Below, piece after piece: positions 1 to 8,830 of a DNA stretch of 64,000 bases. Within the stretch, counting starts at the first letter, position 1, and each line of letters begins with the position of its first letter. The position numbers and the translations under genes are program-made. The stretch is from Cacconaster sp045641345 (lineage in GTDB: Bacteria; Bacteroidota; Bacteroidia; Bacteroidales; UBA932): positions 58,786 to 122,785 of the forward strand of contig JAZUGR010000030.1 of NCBI GenBank assembly GCA_045641345.1. The letters are read 5' to 3'. A model generated the notes under the pieces. The model was not told the origin of the DNA. It was given only the letters and a program-made list of their open reading frames with translations, and ran no database searches.

Positions 1-32
1 CCGAAAACTGCCAGTTTGAGTAGTCTTTTCAT
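1..32 (-). CDS. 5' end of an exported-protein gene (partial)
   Basis: An ATG on the minus strand at 32-30 opens a frame reading MKRLLKLAVF and leaves the window after ten codons. The Lys/Arg followed by a hydrophobic stretch looks like the beginning of a signal peptide. A TAnnTTTG box (TAGCTTTG, 61-54) lies 21 nt upstream, which supports a real start. Nothing can be said about the product. Confidence 0.45.
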   Translation of the reverse strand, partial: MKRLLKLAVF

Positions 33-53
33 AATTTATGACTTATTCTTATG

Positions 54-61
54 CAAAGCTA
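54..61 (-). promoter_or_regulatory. -7 box TAGCTTTG for the partial gene at 32-1
   Basis: Matches the Bacteroidota primary-sigma -7 consensus TAnnTTTG on the minus strand. No convincing TTTG -33 element is seen at the expected distance. Confidence 0.4.
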
Positions 62-170
62 GCAGTAATTTCGGAAATTTGGCACATATTTGAAATAGTA
101 ACGCAAAATTCCATCAGGAAAATAATTGAAAAGGGACCAGACCGCTCCAATATTTAGTAGCTTTGTTTAT

Positions 171-509
171 TCAAAGATTCAGTCCGGATTCATCATTTAG
201 CGGTTCAACACTCACTGCACCGATGCAGTCCTTACAGCAAAGCAGAAGCAGAGCATAGCGGTCAAGTTCACTGATATCCGTATTCCTGAGAGCCACATCC
301 AGCAACCATCCTTCCGGAATAAGCCCATCAAAGAAAGGGAAGAGAACAGATGACTTGTACGGCTTGTCGCTGAGCGGCAAGGTCAGGCTTACGGCGACAG
401 GAGAGCCGGAAGCCAGATATTCCGCATCATATTGGAATTCATAGCCTTCATCCGTTTCTTTTAAAAGGCCGGCTCTCCTATTCTTAAATTTTACCAATGC
501 TGCTTTCAT
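171..509 (-). CDS. HipA N-terminal domain protein, orphan half of a split HipA
   Basis: The 112-residue product matches the small N-terminal subdomain of HipA-type Ser/Thr kinases; the diagnostic stretch is FPFFDGLIPEGWLLD (about residues 58-72), followed by LLLLCCKDCIGAVSVEPL near the end. In many Bacteroidota HipA is split: a HipB repressor gene, this N-terminal piece, then a separate kinase-domain gene. Here the C-terminal kinase gene is not downstream (33-170 is noncoding) and no HipB gene is upstream, since a divergent gene starts at 591. I chose the ATG at 509; a GTG at 512 is also possible. Just upstream a short frame ends KKKSNE with a TGATG stop/start overlap, which might be the tail of a lost hipB. 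Without the kinase domain it is probably a non-functional remnant. Confidence 0.7.
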   Translation of the reverse strand: MKAALVKFKNRRAGLLKETDEGYEFQYDAEYLASGSPVAVSLTLPLSDKPYKSSVLFPFFDGLIPEGWLLDVALRNTDISELDRYALLLLCCKDCIGAVSVEPLNDESGLNL

Positions 510-562
510 CACTCGTTACTTTTCTTCTTATGAGATGAGATATAACTTTACAAATAAATGAT

Positions 563-570
563 TATCTTTG
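563..570 (+). promoter_or_regulatory. -7 box TATCTTTG of the large lipoprotein gene
   Basis: Perfect TAnnTTTG match, 20 nt before the ATG at 591. A -33 TTTG is not evident. Confidence 0.5.
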
Positions 571-590
571 GAGGTTGACGATAATTTGAT

Positions 591-3500
591 ATGAAAAAAG
601 CACTGATTGCATTTGCGACAATCCTGGCCATAGCGGCAGGATGTTCAAAGGAAAACTTCGAATCCCTTTCAATCACCAGAAACGGCTCTTTCGGCGGAAA
701 ATCCGTTGCCACGGCAACCATAGCCTCCGACCTGGACAGGGCTACACTCGACGTTGATGACCTCAAGCAGGTATGGGTCGAGGGCGACTGCATCGGAATA
801 TCCAACAAAACTGATGCCGGGCACGAATTCGCCAAATTCACCCTCGTCTCCGGGGAGGGCACTTCCGAAGGAGAATTCGAATCAGCCGATGAAGTGGGCA
901 AAGACTCCGTTTACTATGCCGTATATCCTTATTCGTCGACAAGCACGATAACGGTGGCCCCCCAGGCTCCCGCTTCCATATCGGTGCAGTATCCGTCACG
1001 TCTCACCTTCGACGAAGACTTCATCGTGGCCGAAGGCCCCAATTTCATGGTGGCCCGCAGCAAGGACAAGGAAAAGTTCTATTTCCGCAACATCTGCTCA
1101 TATATACAAATGACCGTAACCGGGCCTGACGACATCTACATCCAGTCGCTTATCCTCAGGAGCGCCGACGGGAGCGCAATCAACGGCAATGCGTCAATCA
1201 CTTTCAACGGCGACTCCCCTGTGGTTGAATTCGACGGCAGCGGAACCGACGTCAACTTCATATCCTGCGGTGAAGACGGATTCCCCTTCGCCGACGAACC
1301 TTTCAGCATAGCCGTCCCTCCCACCCTCGAAAACGGATTCAGCATAACGATAGTCGCAACCGACGGGCAGGAGATGACAGTATCAAGCAGCAACCCCGTG
1401 GGCCGCAACACGATAATGAAGATGCCCACGATTGAGTTCGCTCCCGTAGCGGTTGAATGCGCCGAAATCGGTCAGGAGAGATATACGTCGATTGCAGAGG
1501 CCGTCAATGCGGCCAATGACCTGGGCGAGGCCTGCACCATCAGGATTATCGACGACTGCCATATCACATCCGATGCCGAGTTCAAGAACGAAGACGCTGC
1601 CGTTACGTTCGACCTCAACGGACATTCCGTCACGGGAATATCCGACTTCAACCTCAAGATATCCGAAACCTCCGAAGGGGTTGTCATAACCGACTCCCAA
1701 GGTACCGGAAGCCTCGGCAATGCGGATTCCAACACCCCGGCCGTGGAGTCATACGGCATCCTTACCGTGGAAAGCGGCACAATAAAGGGCGGCAACTGCG
1801 CAGTCAAACTCCATTCCGGCAGTTTTACAATGAACGGCGGAACCCTCGAGAGCATCGGCACAACAACGTCGGGCCGCACCCTGCGCGTCGATTCGGAATC
1901 GGGTGATGCAATGGATTCGATCGAAATCAACGGTGGTGAGATAAAATCGAACAAATACGGCATCTACGTAAGTTACTGCGAAAAGGTAACAATCAACGAC
2001 TGCAAAATAACCTCCGACGGCTGCCCGGTATATATATCATCCGGAACAGCCGAAATCAAGAGCGGAATATTCACATCATATTCAAGTCAGGCACTCGCAG
2101 CCGGGGCATCGGCGGATGCCGAAATCAGCGGAGGCTATTTCACTTCAGCTCCCAATTATGCCATCATCTCCGGCGCGATCCTCAAGGGCGGATACTACTC
2201 CCGTTCGGTCAACAACGACCTGGTTGCCGCCGGATATTTCTCCAACATCTGCGACATAACCTACGAAGGTCTCCACTACAGTTACATAGTCGAGCCCAAG
2301 CCGCAATACGAGGCCACAATCAAGGTCGGTGAGGCCGATCCCATCAACAAGACCACCATTGCGGAGGCGCTCCTGATGGCCAACCAGCAGAGCGAGGACT
2401 GCCTCATCACCCTCCTGTCAGACTGCCGTCTCACCGAAAAGATTCCGGTGGCATCAGACAACGCAATAACCCTCGACCTTGCGGGCAAGACCCTCATAAC
2501 CAACTCCGACAAACGTTTTGAAATAAACGGCACCAACTCCAACCTTACAATCAGGAGCAGTGTCGAAGACGGTCGCGTACAGCACGACCACACAGGTTCG
2601 GCCGTCGTCCTCCTCAACAAGGGAACCTTCACCCTCGAAAGCGGAGAACTGCTCAGCGCCGCGAAGGCAGCATATTACACCCTCGACGCAAAGGGAGGCA
2701 CCGTGAACGTCAAGGGCGGCAAGATATATGGCGAATATTACGAGGCTGCAAGCTTCACCAACAGCAAGGCATACATCTCAGGAGGTGAACTCGTGGCCAA
2801 CTATACCGGCGAAGAGAGCAAGAACACGCTGGCAGCGATCTACTTCGGCACCGGAGCCGACGTTCACATAAGCGGCGGCAAAATGAACAACGCATATTTC
2901 TCCAGCAACATAACGGGGCTTGAATTCACTTCGGGAGGAACCATCAGCATCGATACGCTGACCACCTACGGCAACGTAATCCTCAACGGCGGTAAATTCG
3001 ACCCCATAGTATTCTCTCCGATGGGCAGCGCCATCAAGGTTGAAATAAACGGAGGAGAGTTCACTGCCACGGGCAGCAAATCCGCCGTAACCAAAGTAGG
3101 CTCGGGAGTAATTGACGTCAAGAACGGCTCCTTTACTGCGGACAAGGGATTTGCCCTTGACGTGCAGGTAGGTACGGCCAACGTAAGCGGCGGTGAATTC
3201 ACTTCGGCCTACGGTGGCATCCGCACTTCCACCACAACCAACATCAGCGGTACGGCCACAGTCGCCGTAAGCGGAGCCGAAGGGGCGCAGGCATTCGCCC
3301 TCTATCTCGGCAACTCCAAGATAGGGCCCGGCAAGTTCAACATCTCCGGCGGCAAGTTCACTTCGTCATACCGCGGTCTCCACCGCTACAGCGGCGACTT
3401 CAGCATATCGGGCGGCACCTTTGCAGCAGGCGAACAAACCATAAACGCCGGCAATCTGAGCAGCCCCATCGTTGAGATCAAGGGAGGATACTTCTCCTCC

Positions 3501-5030
3501 ACCTGCGACACCACAGGCATTTTCGTGGGCAAGAATTTCGAGAACACCGTATCCACTGGATGCTGGTTCAGCAAGGCCATCGACGAGAGCTACCTCAAAA
3601 CGGGTTGCACGCTCGATTCGTCATCCCCTGTCACAATCGACGGAATAACCTATACCCACCAGGTGGTCGGCCAATATTATGCAGCATCGCTCAACGGCAC
3701 GGGCTACGCCACCTTCGAGGCGGCGCTCGAGGAGGCCAACAAACTCTCCGAGCCCGGCACCATCAAGCTGTTGGACGACATAGTGCTTCAGGATACAGCC
3801 AGATTTACCAACACCATCGGGATAACTCTCGACCTAGCCGGCAAAGAAATGAAGGGAGGTGTCTATTGCATCAACCCCAAGGGCGGCAATCTCACCATCG
3901 ACGACTCCTCGGATGAAAAGACGGGCAAGATCGAGGCTTCGGGCAACTATGTAGTTTATGTCAGCAACGGAGGAGCGGCAACCCTCAAAGAAGGCGCAAT
4001 CAAGAACACTGCGGCAAAGGGTGCCAAGGGAGGAAAGGGCATCTACTGCAACGGCGGCACCTGCACCCTCAATATCGATGGAGGCTCGGTTACCACAACC
4101 GACTCTGCAGCGGTAGCCCTCTACGCAGCCAAGTGCAACATCACCGGTGGAAAGATAACCAGCAAGAACCCCAACGATGCCGCAACGGCAGGAAGCACTT
4201 GTTATCTCGGCACGGTTGCAGCACGAAACGCCGCAAATCTTACGATATCGGGTGACGCACAAATAGAGAATACGGCCGGTATTGCACTGTATTCATATTA
4301 CGGATCTTCGACAACCAAAACGGCAAACGTAACGATTACCGGAGGCACGATAACCAGCACGGCCAAGGATGCAATCTACGCCAGCACCACCACGCTTGAG
4401 ATAAGCGGCGGAACGATAACGGCAAAGGACTCCTCGGCAATCGTGCTGTACCGCTCGAAGGCCACGATATCGGGGGATGCCACAGTCAAGTCGTCGATGA
4501 AAGCTCAGGCCAGTTCGGCAAAACAGGATCCCAATGCTCATTTTGGAGCGGTTTCTGTAATACAGTCAACGCTTGATATGGAAGGCGGCAGCATAACCAA
4601 CGACGAGGCCATTGCTCTTTATTCATACGGAACGGCAAATTATCCGTGCACGGTCAATGTCAGCGGAGGCGCAATCACAGGAATATTCCACGGAATCTAT
4701 CCTTATTTCCGCTCCACAATCAACGTGACCGGAGGCGCCATAGAGTCGACATATACACCGGCAAGTGACAAACTTGTCTCGTCAACTTCCGCTCCAATCT
4801 ATACCAACATGACCTCCAACACGACAATCAACGTTTCAGGCGGGTACTTCAAGAGCGCAAGCAACTATGTGCTCAGATCTGCCGGGGAAAACAGCGGCAA
4901 GGCATTCGTCATAACAGGCGGCAAGTACAACAAAACCCCTGAACAGGACGCCTACATCAAGGTTGCCGACGGCTACTCCGTAAAGGACCTCTCCGAAGGC
5001 GACTACAAGTTCGAGGTGACGAAAGACTGA
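591..5030 (+). CDS. Large surface lipoprotein with fimbrillin-like head and three beta-helix modules
   Basis: The 1479-residue protein starts with a lipoprotein signal (lipobox IAAGC, Cys18), so it is likely anchored in the outer membrane. Residues about 25-290 resemble fimbrillin/Mfa-like domains of Bacteroidales (YYAVYPY, then a FSIAVPP strand region). After this come three copies of one module, beginning near residues 296, 587 and 1041. Each opens with a Y/T-S-I-x-EA-x3-AN helix, then a TI-x-LLxD strand, then a T-L/F-DL-x-GK/H motif (about 339, 626, 1079), followed by many turns of a right-handed beta-helix marked by repeated I-S/K/T-GG-x-F/I motifs and GGYF turns. No catalytic signature is visible; a role in adhesion or glycan/host contact is inference. 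The gene stands alone, with its own promoter, and its 3' flank is repeat-rich. Confidence 0.75.
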   Translation: MKKALIAFATILAIAAGCSKENFESLSITRNGSFGGKSVATATIASDLDRATLDVDDLKQVWVEGDCIGISNKTDAGHEFAKFTLVSGEGTSEGEFESADEVGKDSVYYAVYPYSSTSTITVAPQAPASISVQYPSRLTFDEDFIVAEGPNFMVARSKDKEKFYFRNICSYIQMTVTGPDDIYIQSLILRSADGSAINGNASITFNGDSPVVEFDGSGTDVNFISCGEDGFPFADEPFSIAVPPTLENGFSITIVATDGQEMTVSSSNPVGRNTIMKMPTIEFAPVAVECAEIGQERYTSIAEAVNAANDLGEACTIRIIDDCHITSDAEFKNEDAAVTFDLNGHSVTGISDFNLKISETSEGVVITDSQGTGSLGNADSNTPAVESYGILTVESGTIKGGNCAVKLHSGSFTMNGGTLESIGTTTSGRTLRVDSESGDAMDSIEINGGEIKSNKYGIYVSYCEKVTINDCKITSDGCPVYISSGTAEIKSGIFTSYSSQALAAGASADAEISGGYFTSAPNYAIISGAILKGGYYSRSVNNDLVAAGYFSNICDITYEGLHYSYIVEPKPQYEATIKVGEADPINKTTIAEALLMANQQSEDCLITLLSDCRLTEKIPVASDNAITLDLAGKTLITNSDKRFEINGTNSNLTIRSSVEDGRVQHDHTGSAVVLLNKGTFTLESGELLSAAKAAYYTLDAKGGTVNVKGGKIYGEYYEAASFTNSKAYISGGELVANYTGEESKNTLAAIYFGTGADVHISGGKMNNAYFSSNITGLEFTSGGTISIDTLTTYGNVILNGGKFDPIVFSPMGSAIKVEINGGEFTATGSKSAVTKVGSGVIDVKNGSFTADKGFALDVQVGTANVSGGEFTSAYGGIRTSTTTNISGTATVAVSGAEGAQAFALYLGNSKIGPGKFNISGGKFTSSYRGLHRYSGDFSISGGTFAAGEQTINAGNLSSPIVEIKGGYFSSTCDTTGIFVGKNFENTVSTGCWFSKAIDESYLKTGCTLDSSSPVTIDGITYTHQVVGQYYAASLNGTGYATFEAALEEANKLSEPGTIKLLDDIVLQDTARFTNTIGITLDLAGKEMKGGVYCINPKGGNLTIDDSSDEKTGKIEASGNYVVYVSNGGAATLKEGAIKNTAAKGAKGGKGIYCNGGTCTLNIDGGSVTTTDSAAVALYAAKCNITGGKITSKNPNDAATAGSTCYLGTVAARNAANLTISGDAQIENTAGIALYSYYGSSTTKTANVTITGGTITSTAKDAIYASTTTLEISGGTITAKDSSAIVLYRSKATISGDATVKSSMKAQASSAKQDPNAHFGAVSVIQSTLDMEGGSITNDEAIALYSYGTANYPCTVNVSGGAITGIFHGIYPYFRSTINVTGGAIESTYTPASDKLVSSTSAPIYTNMTSNTTINVSGGYFKSASNYVLRSAGENSGKAFVITGGKYNKTPEQDAYIKVADGYSVKDLSEGDYKFEVTKD

Positions 5031-5048
5031 CCGGACACTGACCGGACA
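5027..5048. repeat. 11-bp perfect tandem duplication over the lipoprotein stop codon
   Basis: CTGACCGGACA occurs twice back to back (5027-5037 and 5038-5048). The first copy contains the TGA stop (5028-5030) of the large lipoprotein gene. Confidence 0.85.
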
Positions 5049-5051
5049 ACT

Positions 5052-5133
5052 CACTGAAATATCTCTCCCCTCAAGGCACGACGCTTCCGCGGTCTTTCAG
5101 ACAAAGTGCCTTGAGGGGAGAGATATTTCAGTG
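5052..5133. repeat. Perfect 28-bp inverted repeat with 26-nt loop
   Basis: Arms 5052-5079 and 5106-5133 are exactly complementary over 28 bp; the loop is 5080-5105. It lies between two convergent genes (lipoprotein and hisS), so a bidirectional transcript-end hairpin is the simplest reading. The stem is much longer than a normal intrinsic terminator and no T-run follows on either side, so a mobile-element or processing-hairpin origin is also possible. Confidence 0.8.
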
Positions 5134-5138
5134 CCGTT

Positions 5139-5227
5139 CGGACGGAAATTCCGGCCAAAGATCCCGTTGGAATTCCGGCAGGAGGTTCCGTCGGAATTTC
5201 AGACGAATGTTCCGGATGGAAATTCCG
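5139..5227. repeat. Four degenerate palindromic units, 24-25 bp period
   Basis: Units at 5139-5154, 5164-5178, 5188-5202 and 5212-5227 share the pattern CCGnnGGAA(A)TTCCGg, which is itself largely self-complementary. Their starts are 24-25 bp apart, and the last unit abuts the hisS stop codon (5228-5230). Confidence 0.7.
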
Positions 5228-6577
5228 TTAGAAATCGAGCGTAATGGAGTCGGCGGGCATACTGCGCTGCTCACCGGAAGAAAGATTCTTGACGGTCACC
5301 TGCCCCGAAGCCATTTCGTCGCCGCCCACTATGGCCAGATAGCGTATCCCCTTGCGGTCGGCATACTCGAACTGCTTCCTGAGCTTGGCGCAATCGGGAT
5401 ATACCTCGCACCTTACTCCCTTGCCGCGCAACGATGCGGCCACGGGAAGCAGCCACGCGACTTCCGCTTCGCCCATATTGGCAAAAAGCACGTCGCTTCC
5501 TCCGGCAATCCCTTCCGGAAAAAGATTGAGACCCGAAAGAACGTCGAATATGCGGTCGGCTCCGAACGAGATACCGACTCCCGACATATCGGGCAGACCG
5601 AATATCCCGGTGAGGTTGTCGTAACGGCCGCCGCCGCAGATGCTGCCTATCTCGAAATCGAGCGCCTTGACCTCGAAGATTGCGCCGGTATAGTAGTTGA
5701 GCCCGCGCGCCAGCGAAAGGTCGAGTTCCACGTCAATCCCGACTCCGGCACTGCCAATGAGCGAAAACAGGGTCCTGACTTCATCAATGCCCTTCATCCC
5801 GACCTCGGAGGAGGCGAGAATCTGCGACATTCTCTCTATCTTCTCATCAGTCGAGCCGCCGAGATTCAGGACAGGCTCTATTACGGCTATCGCCTTGTCG
5901 GAAATCCCCTTCTCCCTCATCTCGGCCTTGACGGCATCAAGACCTATCTTGTCGATCTTGTCGATTGCGACGGTTATATCCACCAGATGGTCGGGCTCCC
6001 CGCACACCTCGGCCAGGCCGGAAAGTATCTTGCGGTTGTTTATCTTCAGGCTCACTCTTGCGCCCAACTTGGAGAACACTTCATCGACAATCTGCACCAG
6101 CTCCAGCTCGCAGAGCAGCGACCTGCTCCCTATCACGTCAACGTCGCACTGATAGAACTCGCGGTAGCGCCCCTTCTGCGGGCGGTCGGCCCGCCATACG
6201 GGCTGTATCTGGAATCTCTTGAAAGGAAACGATATCTCGCTCTGGTGCTGCACCACGTAGCGGGCGAAAGGTACGGTGAGGTCGTATCTCAATCCCTTTT
6301 CGCACACCTTGAGCGAGAGGGCATTGCTTGGAAGGGAAAAGTCCGCCCCCGCAAAGGCATCACCCGAATTTAGCACCTTGAAGAGGAGTTTGTCGCCCTC
6401 ATCGCCGTACTTGCCCAGGAGAGTCGAAAGATTCTCCAGCGCCGGAGTCTCTATCTGAGAATAGCCGTACTTGGCGAAAACGCCCTTTACCGTATTGAAT
6501 ATATAATTGCGCCCCGCCATCTCTGCGGTGCCGAAATCGCGTGTACCCTTTGGGATTGAAGGCTTCTGTACCATCAT
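5228..6577 (-). CDS. hisS: Histidyl-tRNA synthetase
   Basis: Charges tRNA-His with histidine in the cytoplasm. The 449-residue length fits the family. Class II motifs are visible: motif 2 region from about residue 119 to 150 (FQIQPVWRADRPQKGRYRE), and the two histidine-binding signatures ARGLNYYTG (about 290-298) and GGGRYDNL (about 315-322). The first ATG (6577) overlaps the TGA of nfnB by four bases (ATGA), indicating translational coupling at the end of the TonB receptor-HMA-nfnAB run. A second ATG follows at once; either may be used. Confidence 0.97.
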   Translation of the reverse strand: MMVQKPSIPKGTRDFGTAEMAGRNYIFNTVKGVFAKYGYSQIETPALENLSTLLGKYGDEGDKLLFKVLNSGDAFAGADFSLPSNALSLKVCEKGLRYDLTVPFARYVVQHQSEISFPFKRFQIQPVWRADRPQKGRYREFYQCDVDVIGSRSLLCELELVQIVDEVFSKLGARVSLKINNRKILSGLAEVCGEPDHLVDITVAIDKIDKIGLDAVKAEMREKGISDKAIAVIEPVLNLGGSTDEKIERMSQILASSEVGMKGIDEVRTLFSLIGSAGVGIDVELDLSLARGLNYYTGAIFEVKALDFEIGSICGGGRYDNLTGIFGLPDMSGVGISFGADRIFDVLSGLNLFPEGIAGGSDVLFANMGEAEVAWLLPVAASLRGKGVRCEVYPDCAKLRKQFEYADRKGIRYLAIVGGDEMASGQVTVKNLSSGEQRSMPADSITLDF

Positions 6578-7965
6578 TGCCTGTTTTTGGATTTTATGTA
6601 ATTGTCTATCGACGCTGCGGCGCGACGCCCGGCGCCCATTGCCAGAATCACCGTAGCCGCACCTGTGACGGCATCACCGCCGGCAAAGACGCCCTCGCGT
6701 GAGGTAACTCCGCTATCATCCGAAACTATGCACCCGTGACGGTTCACCTCAAGGCCGCCGGTAGTGCCCGAAATGAGCGGGTTGGGCGAAGTGCCGAGCG
6801 CCATTATCACCACGTCGGCCTCTATGTCGAACTGAGAGCCCTCGACCGGCACCGGAGAGCGGCGCCCGCTCGCATCGGGCTCCCCGAGAGCCATCTTTAT
6901 GCAGCGCAGCCCCCTCACACAACCTTTGTCGTCGGAAAGCACTTCCACAGGGTTGGTGAGCATACTGAACACTATGCCCTCCTGGGCTGCGTGATGCACC
7001 TCCTCCACGCGGGCCGGAAGTTCCTTCTCGGTGCGGCGGTACACTATCGTGACCTCGGAGCCCAGACGCAGCGCCGTGCGGGCGGCATCCATAGCCACGT
7101 TGCCTCCGCCGACCACAACCACCTTGCGCCCCACCCTTATGGGCGTATCGCTTTCGGGGCTGAAGGCCTTCATCAGATTGCTGCGGGTGAGATATTCATT
7201 GGCCGAGAACACTCCGTTGAGATTCTCCCCGGGGATGCCCATAAACTTCGGAAGGCCTGCTCCGGAAGCGATGAAAACGGCCTCGAAACCCATCTTGTCG
7301 AGCAGGTCATCGACCGTAAAGGTACGGCCTACCACCACGTTTGTCTCTATCTTTACGCCAAGGCTGCGGACATTGTCTATCTCGGGCTCCACCACCTTTT
7401 CCTTGGGGAGACGGAATTCCGGAATGCCGTACTGGAGCACCCCGCCCGCCTTGTGAAGCATTTCGTAAACCGTTACGTCATACCCTGCACGGGCCAGGTC
7501 GCTGGCACACGCCAGGCCTGCCGGACCGCTGCCCACTATGGCTACGCGGTGATAGTTTGGTTCAACCTTCACTGCCGCCTTCACTCCGTTTTCACGGCTC
7601 CAGTCGGCCACGAAGCGTTCCAGCCGTCCTATCGAAAGGGATTCACCCTTCACGCCCAGTATGCATCCCCCTTCGCACTGCGTCTCCTGCGGGCATACAC
7701 GGCCGCATACTGCCGGCAGCGAACTGTCGCAGGCTATTATCCTTGAGGCGGCGGCAAAATCGCCCTGACGCACCTTCTCCACGAAATCGGGGATTTTCAA
7801 CCCTACGGGGCAATGAGCCACGCACTGTGGATTCTTGCAATGGAGGCAGCGCGAAGCCTCCTCCACAGCCTCGGCGGCGGAGTAGCCGCACGACACCTCG
7901 TCGAAATTGTGCGCACGCACCTTCGGGTCCTGTTCACGCACAGGCACTTTTTTCATTCTGTCCAT
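6574..7965 (-). CDS. nfnB: NfnB-type / GltD-like NADPH oxidoreductase, two [4Fe-4S] clusters
   Basis: Large subunit of an NADH-dependent reduced ferredoxin:NADP+ oxidoreductase. The N-terminus carries eight cluster cysteines (C40, C43, C48, C52 and C87, C91, C97, C101). A FAD Rossmann motif VAIVGSGPAGLA lies near 141-152 and an NADPH-binding VVVGGGNVAMDAA later. The 463-residue length fits GltD/SudA/NfnB proteins. GltD of glutamate synthase is the main alternative, but the immediate upstream neighbour, one base away, encodes the NfnA-type subunit rather than GltB, which supports an electron-bifurcating transhydrogenase that balances NADH, NADPH and ferredoxin. It ends in an ATGA overlap with hisS. 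Confidence 0.88.
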   Translation of the reverse strand: MDRMKKVPVREQDPKVRAHNFDEVSCGYSAAEAVEEASRCLHCKNPQCVAHCPVGLKIPDFVEKVRQGDFAAASRIIACDSSLPAVCGRVCPQETQCEGGCILGVKGESLSIGRLERFVADWSRENGVKAAVKVEPNYHRVAIVGSGPAGLACASDLARAGYDVTVYEMLHKAGGVLQYGIPEFRLPKEKVVEPEIDNVRSLGVKIETNVVVGRTFTVDDLLDKMGFEAVFIASGAGLPKFMGIPGENLNGVFSANEYLTRSNLMKAFSPESDTPIRVGRKVVVVGGGNVAMDAARTALRLGSEVTIVYRRTEKELPARVEEVHHAAQEGIVFSMLTNPVEVLSDDKGCVRGLRCIKMALGEPDASGRRSPVPVEGSQFDIEADVVIMALGTSPNPLISGTTGGLEVNRHGCIVSDDSGVTSREGVFAGGDAVTGAATVILAMGAGRRAAASIDNYIKSKNRQ

Positions 7966-7966
7966 A

Positions 7967-8821
7967 TCAGAGATCCCTCCCTATCCTGCATTTGTGGTCT
8001 TTTTCAATTTCAATGTCACGGTACATTCCCTGACGCCGCAAAGCCTCGTCGAAATCCACCTCATAGGCATTGAATTCAGGCCCTTCGACACAGGCGAACC
8101 TGGTTTTGCCGCCCACCGTGACGCGGCAGGCCCCGCACATTCCTGTGCCGTCGACCATAATCGTATTGAGGCTCACCGTAAGCGGAATGCCGCTCTCGCG
8201 CATAGCCGAGGCGACGAACTTCATCATTATCATAGGGCCTATCGCAACCGCCCGGTCATATGCAGCCCCTTCGGCCAGAAGGCGGCCTATAACCCCTGTG
8301 ACAAGACCTTTCTCACCCTTGGAGCCGTCGTCGGTGCAGATATACATATTGTCGCAGCAGCAGCGCAGCTCATCCTCGAGAATCAGAAGGTCGGCACTCT
8401 TGGCTCCGGCGACGATGTCGATGCTGGCGCCAGCCTCGTGCAGAAACTTGACCTGCGGATATACCGGAGCGGCGCCGAGCCCGCCGGCCACAAACAGGAA
8501 CCTCGCTCCCGAAAGTTTCGAAGAATCCCAGTCCACAAACTCCGAAGGCTGCCCGAGGGGCCCCGCGAAGTCGGTGAAACACTCCCCTTCCCCAAGCGAA
8601 TTGATGAGCCTGGTCGAAGCTCCTATGGCCTGTATGCAGACGGTGACCGTGCCCCTTGCACGGTCGAAATCACATATCGTGAGGGGTATCCTCTCGCCCA
8701 TGTCGCGGGCCCTGACTATCAGGAACTGGCCCGGCCGGGCCGAGGCGGCCAGAAGCGGCGCCTCGACTTCCATCAGCGTGATGGAAGGAGTGAGCACTTT
8801 CTTTGATACTATCCTGTACAT
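7967..8821 (-). CDS. nfnA: NfnA-type ferredoxin-NADP+ reductase subunit (FAD, NAD, [2Fe-2S])
   Basis: Small subunit partner of NfnB; related to dihydroorotate dehydrogenase electron-transfer subunit PyrK and sulfhydrogenase gamma subunits. The FAD domain occupies about residues 1-100, the NAD-binding domain begins at VAGGLGAAPVYPQ (about 111-123), and a C-terminal [2Fe-2S] motif has C229, C232 and C244 with nearby D224. PyrK is the alternative, but no pyrD is present and the gene is one base from nfnB. The complex should be cytoplasmic. Start is the ATG at 8821, nine bases after the HMA gene stop. Confidence 0.85.
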   Translation of the reverse strand: MYRIVSKKVLTPSITLMEVEAPLLAASARPGQFLIVRARDMGERIPLTICDFDRARGTVTVCIQAIGASTRLINSLGEGECFTDFAGPLGQPSEFVDWDSSKLSGARFLFVAGGLGAAPVYPQVKFLHEAGASIDIVAGAKSADLLILEDELRCCCDNMYICTDDGSKGEKGLVTGVIGRLLAEGAAYDRAVAIGPMIMMKFVASAMRESGIPLTVSLNTIMVDGTGMCGACRVTVGGKTRFACVEGPEFNAYEVDFDEALRRQGMYRDIEIEKDHKCRIGRDL

Positions 8822-8830
8822 AACAACGGT

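Noticed and set aside
158..165. TAGCTTTG on the plus strand, reading antisense into the HipA fragment
   Set aside because: No -33 element at the right distance and no rightward gene before 591; treated as chance.
5111..6373. A 420-codon frame antisense to hisS
   Set aside because: Shadow of hisS; it also starts inside the 28-bp inverted repeat and has no motif.
7967..8821. Assignment as PyrK (dihydroorotate dehydrogenase subunit)
   Set aside because: No pyrD is adjacent, and the one-base linkage with the NfnB-type subunit fits NfnA better.
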